64,000 nt of DNA from Planctomycetota bacterium (GTDB taxonomy: Bacteria > Planctomycetota > PUPC01 > JACPCR01), in assembly GCA_027625095.1 (NCBI GenBank), contig JAQBXN010000014.1, positions 1 to 64,000 on the forward strand, written 5' to 3'. The stretch's first letter is position 1; the number at the start of each line of letters is the position of its first letter. The notes beneath the pieces are model-generated. The model searched no databases, had not been told where the DNA came from, and saw only the letters and a list, made by a program, of their open reading frames with translations. Shown piece by piece: positions 51,018 to 59,401 of the stretch. A program made the translations under genes and the position numbers.

Positions 51018-51911
51018 TCACATCTCACATTCACCGGTGACGCCGTTAACCTGCATATTATCGATGAGCCGGGCCGGGCCGACCTGGGCCGCCAATGCCG
51101 CCAGGCAGGATGGGCCAATCGTTTCCGCATCAACGAAGGTGTCGAAGTCAACGATGGAAACGTACTCCGGTTGAACCAGCACGAATTCGGCAAGGCAGTC
51201 CCTCATCACTTTTATGACGGATGCCGAGCTTTGCTCACCATCTGCAATGACCTGTTTTCCCTTTGCAAGTGCCCTTGAAAGCGCTACGGCCTGCATTCGT
51301 TCATCACTGTTGAGATATTTATTTCTTGAACTCATCGCCAGCCCATCCGCCTCACGAACTATCGGGCAGATGTTTATCCGGATCGGGAAATTAAGGTCGT
51401 TAGCCATTCGTTTGAGGATGGCAGCCTGCTGGGCATCCTTTCGGCCAAAGAAAGCCTGGTCGGCCGGGATGATATTGAAAAGCTTGGCCACAACCGTACA
51501 GACGCCCCGAAAGTGGCCGGGGCGTACAAGGCCGCAAAGATTCTTATCCAGAACCGACGGAACGACATGAATCAAAGCGTCACCGTCTGGATACATCTCC
51601 TCGGGGCCGGGATGAAAAACAGCATCGACCGCCAGGCCGGATAACGCGTTCAGATCCGCCTCCAGCGTACGTGGGTAGCTGGCAAGATCTTCATCTGGGG
51701 AAAACTGAGTGGGGTTCACAAAGATAGTCACCACGGTTCGTGTGGTCGCGGCCGTAGAGGCGCGGACAAGGCTGAGATGTCCTTCATGAAGCGCTCCCAT
51801 TGTTGGCACAATCCCCACACTCTCGCCGGCCGCCTGGCACTTGCGGACGTATGCCCGAACACCATCGATGTCTTCAAATAGTTGGGGGCCGACAGACATT
51901 GGACTGCTCAA
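51018..51911 (-). CDS. panC: Pantothenate synthetase
   Basis: A 297-residue PanC, joining pantoate and beta-alanine with ATP, in the cytosol. VPTMGALHEGHLSLVRAS holds the HxGH nucleotide-binding motif; FFGRKDAQQ and the later MSSRNKYLN correspond to the conserved substrate-binding and KMSKS-like segments. Its start overlaps the kinase gene by 4 bases. Last gene of a folK-kinase-panC transcript. Confidence 0.95.
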   Translation of the reverse strand: MSSPMSVGPQLFEDIDGVRAYVRKCQAAGESVGIVPTMGALHEGHLSLVRASTAATTRTVVTIFVNPTQFSPDEDLASYPRTLEADLNALSGLAVDAVFHPGPEEMYPDGDALIHVVPSVLDKNLCGLVRPGHFRGVCTVVAKLFNIIPADQAFFGRKDAQQAAILKRMANDLNFPIRINICPIVREADGLAMSSRNKYLNSDERMQAVALSRALAKGKQVIADGEQSSASVIKVMRDCLAEFVLVQPEYVSIVDFDTFVDAETIGPSCLAALAAQVGPARLIDNMQVNGVTGECEM

Positions 51912-52564
51912 TCAGAAGACCGCACCGGATTGAAATACGTGTTGTTGCCATCCATGGAAGTGAGGACCAGGACGAGCGCTTCGATATCGATGCCGTCAGA
52001 ATCCACGTCAGTTTCATTTACATCTACGGTCAAGACCGGCGCCCCTTCGAAGTGTCTGAAGAAACCGTTATAGGCGGTCACCATGCGTGCAGCGTATTTG
52101 CTGTCAATTTGCGTAGCTGACTTTCTTTCACCGGCTTCCAGGCGCTTTGAAACTGTCTCCGAAGTCGCCTGAAGGAACACTACCAGGTCTGGAATAACGA
52201 AATTATTGACCAGGGCGGATTTCAGGTGCAGGTAGAGGCGGTGCTCGTCGTGAGAGAGCGTCTGAACGGCGAAGATTTCATCAGTGGCCAGAGTGTAATC
52301 CGTGACGGTCAGTCGGTGGAAGAGATCGGGTTGTGCGATTTCCTTCTGCTGTTTGTATCGAGACAGAAGAAAGCTGATCTGGGTGTGCAGAGCGTATTTC
52401 TCCATGTCTTCAAAGAAATGCTGCAGGAATGGATTTTCCTCTCCGTCCAGGATCAGGCGGGCATCGAGATGCCCGGCAAGCTCGCGGGCGAGCTTTGATT
52501 TTCCAGTGCCCGGAGGCCCGTCGATGGCAATCAGTTTCAAAGTATCCAGCGCGGGCACAGTCAT
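51908..52564 (-). CDS. Deoxynucleoside kinase-like protein
   Basis: A 218-residue P-loop kinase of the deoxynucleoside kinase group. Motif IDGPPGTGKSKLAREL binds ATP; the DGEENPFLQHFFED segment matches the substrate-binding Glu region and DYTLATDEIFA the DRS-like region (here Asp-Tyr). It overlaps both neighbours by 4 bases. Likely salvages deoxyadenosine or deoxyguanosine, but its steady place between folK and panC could point to another small-molecule substrate. Confidence 0.85.
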   Translation of the reverse strand: MTVPALDTLKLIAIDGPPGTGKSKLARELAGHLDARLILDGEENPFLQHFFEDMEKYALHTQISFLLSRYKQQKEIAQPDLFHRLTVTDYTLATDEIFAVQTLSHDEHRLYLHLKSALVNNFVIPDLVVFLQATSETVSKRLEAGERKSATQIDSKYAARMVTAYNGFFRHFEGAPVLTVDVNETDVDSDGIDIEALVLVLTSMDGNNTYFNPVRSSD

Positions 52565-53022
52565 CTCCTCAGGGACGCAAGTATTTCGGAAACCTTCTTT
52601 CCACTGCGCGGATCAATCAGGTCTGGGACTAATTCAGCAAGTGGCTCAAGAACAAAAAGGCGCTCACAAGCGCCCGGATGCGGGATTGTCAATGTTTCAG
52701 TATCCAGAATCAAATCTCCCCAGAACAAGATGTCCAGATCCACAATTCTGGGGCCCCAGTGGATGACGCGTTCGCGCCCGAGAGCGGCCTCGATCCGGTT
52801 AAGTTCTACGAGGAGTTCGCCAGGCTGGAGTGATGTGGAAACTGCGATGACTCCGTTCAGGTAATCTGGCTGCGGCGGCCCCATAGGTGGGTATTCAATG
52901 AGCTGAGAGGAACCTGAAACAGAAACGCCATCCGATGCATTCAACTTTTGAATGGCCTGGCGGTAGTTGTTTTCGCGGTCACCGATATTGGTGCCGAAAC
53001 CGATGTAAACGATGGAGAGCAT
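52561..53022 (-). CDS. folK: 7,8-dihydro-6-hydroxymethylpterin pyrophosphokinase
   Basis: A 153-residue FolK, which transfers pyrophosphate from ATP to the pterin in folate synthesis. YIGFGTNIGDRENNYRQAI and GPRIVDLDILFWGD (metal-binding Asp pair) are diagnostic. Length is typical. First gene of folK-kinase-panC with 4-base overlaps. Its ATG at 53022 is preceded by CATCAAC-type heptamers. Confidence 0.95.
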   Translation of the reverse strand: MLSIVYIGFGTNIGDRENNYRQAIQKLNASDGVSVSGSSQLIEYPPMGPPQPDYLNGVIAVSTSLQPGELLVELNRIEAALGRERVIHWGPRIVDLDILFWGDLILDTETLTIPHPGACERLFVLEPLAELVPDLIDPRSGKKVSEILASLRR

Positions 53023-53028
53023 CTGTAG

Positions 53029-53049
53029 AATGATGGTTGAAGGTTGATG
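53029..53049 (-). repeat. Heptamer array, unit CATCAAC, in front of folK
   Basis: Read on the minus strand: CATCAAC, CTTCAAC, CATCATT, three units in 7-base phase, ending 6 bases before the folK ATG. The unit is the same as in front of the dehydratase gene at 12824. Confidence 0.7.
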
Positions 53050-53092
53050 GAATGTTGGAGGGTTAGAGGAATGGATGATGAGAGGAAGAGCG

Positions 53093-53220
53093 AATCCTGA
53101 ATCCTGAAGGAAGACCTTAGACCTTAGACCTTAGACCGAAGAAAGTAGACTCCCCGCGGAGCTTGGGGGCCACGATTGTAGACCTCTGAATCCTGAATCC
53201 CGAATCCTGGATCTCGATTC
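53093..53220 (-). repeat. Three further heptamer arrays between folK and the SUKH gene
   Basis: AATCCTG twice at 53093-53106; ACCTTAG three times plus ACCGAAG at 53114-53141; TGAATCC twice, CGAATCC, TGGATCT and CGATTCC at 53186-53220. All are exact or degenerate 7-base units. On the minus strand the first and third are the GATTCAG unit seen at 9452 and 22284. The 264-base gap between folK and the SUKH gene holds these and nothing else recognised. Confidence 0.75.
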
Positions 53221-53286
53221 CTGTCACCTGAAGGCGGAATCATCTGCCGGGACTAAAATACCCCACCGCTAACCATCGAGGAAAAA

Positions 53287-53745
53287 ATGGATCAACAATC
53301 TGACGAACTCTATCGCGCTTACAACCAGACGACCATCTACGAATTGCTGGAAAGGCTCGATCAGGCCGGCCTGAAACGCACGGTAGCCTGCAGCGATGAC
53401 GAGATTGGAGCCGCCGAACGGGTGTTGAAAGTGCCCTTCCCACCCGACTACCGGCACTTCATGAAGGAAGTTGGTGGCCCGTCAAAAGGCAAACCCTGGC
53501 ACGGCCTTTTCCGGATCGATGAACTGGTCTCACTCAATCGTCACATGCCGATTTTCCAGTGGTTTGGCGGCCTGATCGGATTTGGAAATTCAGGATTTAT
53601 GGTTTTCGCTTTCGACTTTCGGCATGGCATAAACCCGCCTGTCGTAAGCGTAGGTCTCAGTGCGTCGGAATGGGCGGATGTGCAAGTAGAGGCGCCTACT
53701 TTCACCGAATGGCTGGAGCGGACGCTGCCGAATGTAAGAAAGTAA
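53287..53745 (+). CDS. SMI1/KNR4 (SUKH) family protein
   Basis: A 152-residue SUKH-fold protein. CSDDEIGAAERVLKVPFPPDY is the typical opening and FMKEVGGPSKG follows; the C-terminal VEAPTFTEWLERTLPN is also common. SUKH proteins often act as immunity proteins for polymorphic toxins or contact-dependent systems, but here no toxin lies nearby, so its role is unknown. Confidence 0.8.
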   Translation: MDQQSDELYRAYNQTTIYELLERLDQAGLKRTVACSDDEIGAAERVLKVPFPPDYRHFMKEVGGPSKGKPWHGLFRIDELVSLNRHMPIFQWFGGLIGFGNSGFMVFAFDFRHGINPPVVSVGLSASEWADVQVEAPTFTEWLERTLPNVRK

Positions 53746-53828
53746 TCGTAGCCTGGGAACTTGGTACACCCTGACTGAAATTGACTCTACGGATTCTCTT
53801 TCGTGGGCACGCCGTCGCCCCAAGTATC

Positions 53829-53910
53829 GTAGCGCTGGCCTCCAGGCCGGTGTTTTTCGAGGCGAGGGCTCGCGAAAAGAAATCCACTCCGGCCTGGAGG
53901 CCAGAGCTAC
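53829..53910. repeat. Long hairpin element (22-base arms)
   Basis: Arms at 53829-53850 and 53889-53910 are inverted repeats with a single mismatch over 22 bases, centred on GGCCTCCAGGCC / GGCCTGGAGGCC. The loop holds a smaller stem (TTTTTCG / CGAAAAG). It lies between two convergent genes and could terminate both or be a dispersed REP/MITE-like element. Confidence 0.75.
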
Positions 53911-53964
53911 GACGGCGTATCGCCCCCCGGGACAAATAGGTGCGCGATAATCGTGAACTCTTAT

Positions 53965-55185
53965 TTAGAAGCCTGACTGGCCGCGCGAATGGTTGCCTTC
54001 AACCATCTCATCCTGAAAGCGCCGGGCCTTGCCATCCAGCACATCCTGAACGCTAACCTCGTGTCCTGTGTGGGTAGATTCCATCAGGGCGTAGATAAGG
54101 GCGACTGACCTCAGGCCCAGTTCTGCAGTTACTTCCGGCTCGGCTCGCGTGCGTACAGAATCTACGAAGTTGGACATCTCAGCGGCGATGAGTTTACGGT
54201 CCGTCAGGGCGCCGCAATCGTAGGAAGTGGGCCGTTCGCCGAAGAGGCTGGATTCCACTTCGTTGAGTTCATAATCGGGTAGAGCCGCGAGGAGAGAATC
54301 TCCCTGCAGTGTTTCATTGTCCATCGCCACCCGTACCGGTTTGCCAGATCTTGCCGCGGGAACGTGCAATGTTCCTTTATCCCCGTAAACAGTCGTTTGC
54401 CGCTGGCCGGAAGCGGCGGCGCCAAAATTCAGGGTCCAGGCCCCGAGGGCGCCGTTCTCAAACTGAAGGTTGGAAATGAAAATGTCATCCGATTCGACCA
54501 GAACGCTGGTATCCCCTTCTTTACGTTCCTGATGAGCCTGCTGTGAGCGGGTAAAGAAGCTTTGAATGTGGCCGACGATCGTTTCAAGGCCGTAAGCGTC
54601 ATGTATCCCGATGTCCATCGCCAGGCCGCCGTTTGCCCAGGAGTGTCGCCAGCGTGAGGCTCGTATCGTATCGCCGGATCCGATGCCCATCTCGATCACC
54701 ATCCGGGGCGTACCGATCAGGCCGGACTGCACGACCTGTCTCGAAAGTCGAATCATCGGGTCACGGCGGTTGTTCTCCGCTACAGCCAGAATTCGATTCG
54801 CTGACTTTGCTGTCAAGATCATTTTCTTGCCACGGGCGATCGTGCTCGCGAGCGGTTTCTCCACGCTCACATCGAGACCTGCCTGGAGAAGTGGGATGAC
54901 CACTGAATCGTGAAAGCGGTTTTCAACGACGACATCCGCTGCTTGAATTTCGGGGTAAGCCTTGAGAGCTTCCTCTGCGCTGGTGAACACCGCGGGGCGA
55001 TACCCGAGCAATTCTTCGGTTTCGCCGGCGAGCTTGTCTGCGATTTCTTTTTTCAGATCGCAGATGGCGCTCAGCTTTATTGAGCCTGGCCGTACTCGTT
55101 CCAACTCTGCGTAGCCCCTGGTGTGGCGCGTGCCCATCATGCCGCAGCCGATCAGGAGTAGATTTACCGGTTCATGCACTTTCAT
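53965..55185 (-). CDS. Gfo/Idh/MocA-family oxidoreductase
   Basis: A 406-residue NAD(P)-dependent oxidoreductase. LLLIGCGMMGTRHTRGYAEL is the Rossmann motif and VSVEKPLAST holds the catalytic-lysine EKP. The C-terminal beta-sheet domain carries GGLAMDIGIHD (likely active-site Asp and His). The ATG at 55185 is preferred over one at 55197. Acts on a sugar or inositol; substrate unknown. Confidence 0.9.
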   Translation of the reverse strand: MKVHEPVNLLLIGCGMMGTRHTRGYAELERVRPGSIKLSAICDLKKEIADKLAGETEELLGYRPAVFTSAEEALKAYPEIQAADVVVENRFHDSVVIPLLQAGLDVSVEKPLASTIARGKKMILTAKSANRILAVAENNRRDPMIRLSRQVVQSGLIGTPRMVIEMGIGSGDTIRASRWRHSWANGGLAMDIGIHDAYGLETIVGHIQSFFTRSQQAHQERKEGDTSVLVESDDIFISNLQFENGALGAWTLNFGAAASGQRQTTVYGDKGTLHVPAARSGKPVRVAMDNETLQGDSLLAALPDYELNEVESSLFGERPTSYDCGALTDRKLIAAEMSNFVDSVRTRAEPEVTAELGLRSVALIYALMESTHTGHEVSVQDVLDGKARRFQDEMVEGNHSRGQSGF

Positions 55186-55224
55186 TCGGTCTTCCATGTG
55201 AGGTAAAGGCCGCCAACCTCTGCT

Positions 55225-56397
55225 CTACGCCGCGGATTCAAATGCCAATATCGCTATGTCGTCGTTGGTTTCGGCCGCACCGCGCCATCGGCTGAGGTCA
55301 CCCATGATCCCTTTGATCATATTATCCAGGGACAGGCGGTTCGTCTTGGCTACGGACTTCAGCAGACGGTCTGAACCGTAAATTTCATCTTCCACGTTCA
55401 TAGCATCAGGCAGACCATCGGAATACATGAACAGGCGATCCCCAGGTTCAAGAATGATGCTTTGCTGTTCGTAATCATCGTAATCGGCCGCGATGCCGAT
55501 GGGGAATCCTGACACAACCAACGGGACTGGTGCAGCATTTCGGCGTTGGTGGAGAATGGGTGGATGGCCGGCACTGGTGAAATTGAACTCGCGTGTTTCC
55601 ACATCCAGAATTCCGTAGACCATCGTGAAGAACTGGCCGGTATCATGAGTCCATGAAAACCGTTTGTTCAAGCGCGACGCCACTTCAGCCGGTTCCAGAA
55701 TGCGGAAATCAGACGGGCTGTCATTGCGTTCCACGAGCAAAGAAGTGGCATCCAGGGCCGGGGCCATCACTCGACCCAGTGCGGTAGCAAGCAGAGCAGC
55801 AGGAACTCCATGCCCGCTGACATCCAACACATAGAGTCCCAGCCGCCTTTGGTCCAGCGGAACGATATTGAGCATATCTCCACCGAGTTCATCACAGGGG
55901 CTGTAATCCCAGGCAAAGTCATACCCGGCGATGGCCGGTAATGACGAGGGAAGAAATGATCGCTGGATGCGCGCCGCGGCTTCGAGACTGCGTTTGACAC
56001 GCTGATTGGTATCGTTCAGCTCGCTGTTCAGTTTGGTGATACGGGTTCCTGCGCGGAGGCGAACGTTCAATTCGTCACGGTGAAATGGTTTTGCCAGGAA
56101 GTCATCAGCGCCGGCGCCCATACCGGTAACGATGTCATTCTTTTCCGCCTTTGCAGTGAGCATGATGATGTAGATGTAATTGGCTCTTTCTGTGGTACGA
56201 ATTCGTTGAACCAGCTCCAGGCCATCAATTTTCGGCATCATCCAATCGGTGATCACGATGGAAAATTCGTTCTGCTGAAAATACTCCCACGCCTGCTCTC
56301 CATCTTCTGCAGCGACGACTTCGTGTCCCCACTTTTCCAGGTCAAGCCGTAGCTTGAAGCGTGTCAACTCATGGTCGTCAGCAATCAAAATTTTCAT
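55225..56397 (-). CDS. Response regulator with PP2C (RsbU/SpoIIE) phosphatase domain
   Basis: A 390-residue protein. Residues 1-120 form a receiver with IADDHE, phosphoacceptor Asp in VITDWMMP and Lys in LAKPFH. About 160-390 form a PP2C-type Ser/Thr phosphatase (DELGGDML, LDVSGHGVPAALLA, YSDGLPDA, ETNDDIAILA). Such proteins dephosphorylate anti-sigma-factor antagonists or other partners in response to a histidine kinase. The hybrid kinase next to it on the same strand is a natural partner (inference). Confidence 0.95.
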   Translation of the reverse strand: MKILIADDHELTRFKLRLDLEKWGHEVVAAEDGEQAWEYFQQNEFSIVITDWMMPKIDGLELVQRIRTTERANYIYIIMLTAKAEKNDIVTGMGAGADDFLAKPFHRDELNVRLRAGTRITKLNSELNDTNQRVKRSLEAAARIQRSFLPSSLPAIAGYDFAWDYSPCDELGGDMLNIVPLDQRRLGLYVLDVSGHGVPAALLATALGRVMAPALDATSLLVERNDSPSDFRILEPAEVASRLNKRFSWTHDTGQFFTMVYGILDVETREFNFTSAGHPPILHQRRNAAPVPLVVSGFPIGIAADYDDYEQQSIILEPGDRLFMYSDGLPDAMNVEDEIYGSDRLLKSVAKTNRLSLDNMIKGIMGDLSRWRGAAETNDDIAILAFESAA

Positions 56398-56446
56398 AGC
56401 TGGTGCCGGCAGGTTATATCTTCTCTGCGCAGGGCAGAGGGTGTGG

Positions 56447-56691
56447 CACGGAGTTGCACTCCGTGAAATGCCGAAGTGGAATTCTGAGCTTTACCCACAT
56501 TCTTTTGCCCCGGAGGGGCGACGGCGGATGGCCGCATACGCCCCTCCGGGGCGGAATGCTGATTTGGTCTCGGGTTCCGGTGGTTTAAACCACCAGCTAC
56601 TTGCCTGTACGCCTCCGGCGTAACGGAAACAAGCTTTGGGTAAAGCCGGGGTGCAAATCCGGCATACGATTTTGGTACGGCCGTCAGGCCG
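56447..56691. repeat. Hairpin cluster including a MITE-like element
   Basis: Six stem-loops in 245 bases: 56447-56465 (8-base stem), 56507-56552 (14-base perfect arms), 56579-56594 (16-base palindrome), 56609-56621, 56645-56663, and 56678-56691. Inverted ends GCTTTACCCA (56488-56497) and TGGGTAAAGC (56637-56646) bound a 159-base segment. No coding frame is convincing. It separates the kinase and phosphatase genes. Confidence 0.7.
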
Positions 56692-56693
56692 CG

Positions 56694-59061
56694 TTATGAA
56701 TCAATCAATTTACGAAGAGCCTTTCGAAGGCTCGCCAAGTCAGATTCCAGTTTCTTGAAAGTAGCTTCAGCATCTCTGAAGTCTCCTTCTCTACCCATCT
56801 GTTCGAGCGTATTGGCGGTTTCGAATCCTGTTTTGGCGAAGCAGGTGCCCATTCCGCCCTTGATCGTGTGCGCTTCTCTTTCGAGCAACTCTGCATCCCT
56901 TGCCTGAATGGCAGCACTGATTCTTGGCATGCGATCGTCACAATCGCGTTCAAAGATCTCAAAGATCTTTGCCAGGATCTCCTTATCACCTTCAAATTCC
57001 TCCATCAGAGCCTCGGAGTCGTAGATGTCGGCCGTGGAGGCAGCCTGCCCCTCATCCATTTCAACGGATTTGAAGAAACGGGCGGCAACCTTGACGATGA
57101 TCTCAGCGACTTCTTTACGTCGAATCGGCTTTGAAATATAGTCGTCCATCCCCGCGGCGAGACACCTCTCCTGATCCCCCTTCATTGCGTGCGCGGTCAT
57201 GGCGACGATGGGTATATGTCTGTCGGTGTCCTCTTCACTTTCACGAATTTTGCCCGTGGCCTCCAGGCCATCCAACTCGGGCATCTGGACATCCATGAAC
57301 ACGAGGTCGTATTCGTTTTGGGCGACCATTTCACATGCTTCTTTACCGTTGTTGGCGACCTCGATTGTGTGGCCGAGCTTCTGGAGCATCGTGGTCGCGG
57401 TCAACTGGTTTACGGGGTTGTCCTCTGCAAGCAGAATCTTTAGAGATCTGTCGAATTGGGAGGCCGGGGTGGAAGGTTTTTCGGATTTCCGTCTCATTTC
57501 TTCATAACCCACCGCGGTAGCAATCGCGTCGAGCAGTGTGGACTGGCGGATGGGCTTGGTCAGGTAGCCCGACACCTTCAACGCAGTGGCCCGAATCTTA
57601 TGCTCAGCAGAGGGCGCTGAACTGATGATAATCACCGGTGTGTGCGCGAAATCGGCCCTGCTGCGAACCCACTCCACGAGTTCGAATCCGTCGCGTCTTG
57701 GCATGTACATGTCCGTCAAGACCAGTTTCACCGGGTTACCGCTGTTGTTCGCCCGCTCCATGGCTTTGATGGCATCATCGACTCCCTCAACACTGGTCGA
57801 TTTCATCGACCAGTTGGAGACCAACTCTTGCAAAATGATTCGATTGGTTTCGTTGTCGTCCACGATCAGGGCGTGCAAGCCCTGCAGGTGGTCAAGCTCC
57901 ACTCTTTCACGCTTTACAGGATTCTTCTGAATGCCAAACCTGGCCGAGAAGGAGAAGGTCGTCCCCTTGCCCACTTCACTCTCTATGGCGATTTCGCCCC
58001 CCATCAGTTCCACCAGTTGGCGGGAGATGGCAAGACCAAGGCCCGTGCCGCCGTACTGGCGAGTGGTGGAACTGTCAGCCTGTTCAAAAGCCTCAAAAAT
58101 CCTGGCCTGCTTTTCTTTGGGCAGGCCAATGCCGGTGTCAGATACCGCGAATTCGAGGACCACGAATTCTTCGGCAGGTTTGTTCACTTTTATGCGGACA
58201 ACCACTTCGCCGTCATTCGTAAACTTGATCGCATTGCCCACCAGGTTCACAACGACCTGGCGAAGTCTGCCGGGGTCGCCAATCAGGAAATCCGGCACAT
58301 CTTGTTGAATATGACAGGCGAGCTCAAGGCCCTTTGCCTGAGCACGAAACGCCAGGAGTTCCATGCAGTCCCCGATATCATCACGCAACTGAAAATCGAT
58401 ATATTCAAGGTCAAGCTTTCTGGCCTCGATCTTCGAGAAGTCCAGGAGGTCGTTAATAATGCTGAGGAGCGCATCGCCTGAAGATTTGACGGTCTCGATG
58501 TACCGACGCTGTTCAGCGTTCAAGTCAGTTTCCAGCGCTATCTCAGCCATGCCGATGATGCCATTCATTGGAGTGCGGATTTCGTGGCTCATATTGGCCA
58601 GAAAATCACTCTTAGCGCGGTTGGCATCTGCAGCCTCCTGCTCCGCCTTTTTTCTATCAGCGATCTCACCCTCCAGTTCCTCAGGCGTCCTCATGGAAAG
58701 GAATTTTGGGAGCAGCGGTATGAGAGCGATGACCGTGGCTATGGAGATGGTGGCGGTAAAAGCTTTTACCAGGGCTGAGACGCGATACCAGGGCTGCCAG
58801 AAAATCGTGGCCTCGATCATGTGACCAAAACCGCAGGCGAGAATAAAGGCGGCAAACAGCCAGAACACCGGGAGAAAGACCCCTGTCTTTTTTCGGAAGA
58901 CAAAGTAAACCAGCATCAGCGGAATGGCCGTGTAAGCGCCGAAAATTGCCATAATCGGAGATGATATGCACCCAGCCATGGGCTCGAGTCCATGCCTCGC
59001 CACACTCCCAGCGAGGTGGAAAACCCGTAGTATCGAAAAGGTTTACAATGAAAGAACCCAT
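56694..59061 (-). CDS. Ethylene-receptor-like hybrid histidine kinase, apparent frameshift
   Basis: A hybrid sensor of about 788 residues if one base is skipped. From ATG 59061 frame 1 gives [12 protein letters not shown], then HIISD (GAT at 58956-58954); the frame then changes by +1 and continues [11 protein letters not shown] at 58952. With this correction Asp36, Tyr43, Ile46, Pro47, Cys76 and His80 all lie 11 positions after ETR1 Asp25, Tyr32, Ile35, Pro36, Cys65 and His69. Then come HisKA (His159, [11 protein letters not shown]), an ATPase domain, two receivers ([19 protein letters not shown]) and an Hpt domain (AHTIKGGMG). Without correction the gene would begin at 59003 and lose Asp36. 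Real frameshift or sequence error cannot be told apart. Confidence 0.85.
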
Positions 59062-59401
59062 GACATTACCTCTGTTTGGTGCCTCAGCCCGAAGCCCGTA
59101 ATCGGAACAAGATGAGTATCTTCCTGTAAACAGGCACGATCCAGCCTAAAATTCACGAAAGGCTTAACGGTTGCTCTATTAGGCTATAAAAGGGGGGAAG
59201 CAAAAAGTTAGCAGGCTTCATGTCAGGCGCAACCACTATCTTTTGGGTGAGATCTTTGTAACCTCTTTCGCCTTCACCATTCGTCCTTCAAAATGAACGA
59301 TGAAGACCTTTACCCGAGTTGAACATTTCTTAAAGACCGCTGTCTGCTTGCCTCACAGACAAATCAGGCTGAAAGGTTAGAAACTTCCCTGGAAATTCAA
59401 G
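59062..59401. other. Divergent intergenic region, no feature seen
   Basis: A 340-base gap between the kinase and the UxaA-family gene. It must hold both promoters, but I found no clear hairpin, repeat array or conserved element in it. No recognisable open frame. Confidence 0.4.

Noticed and set aside
56398-56693. CRISPR array
   Set aside because: The hairpins have different sequences and no regular spacing; there are no cas genes in the window.
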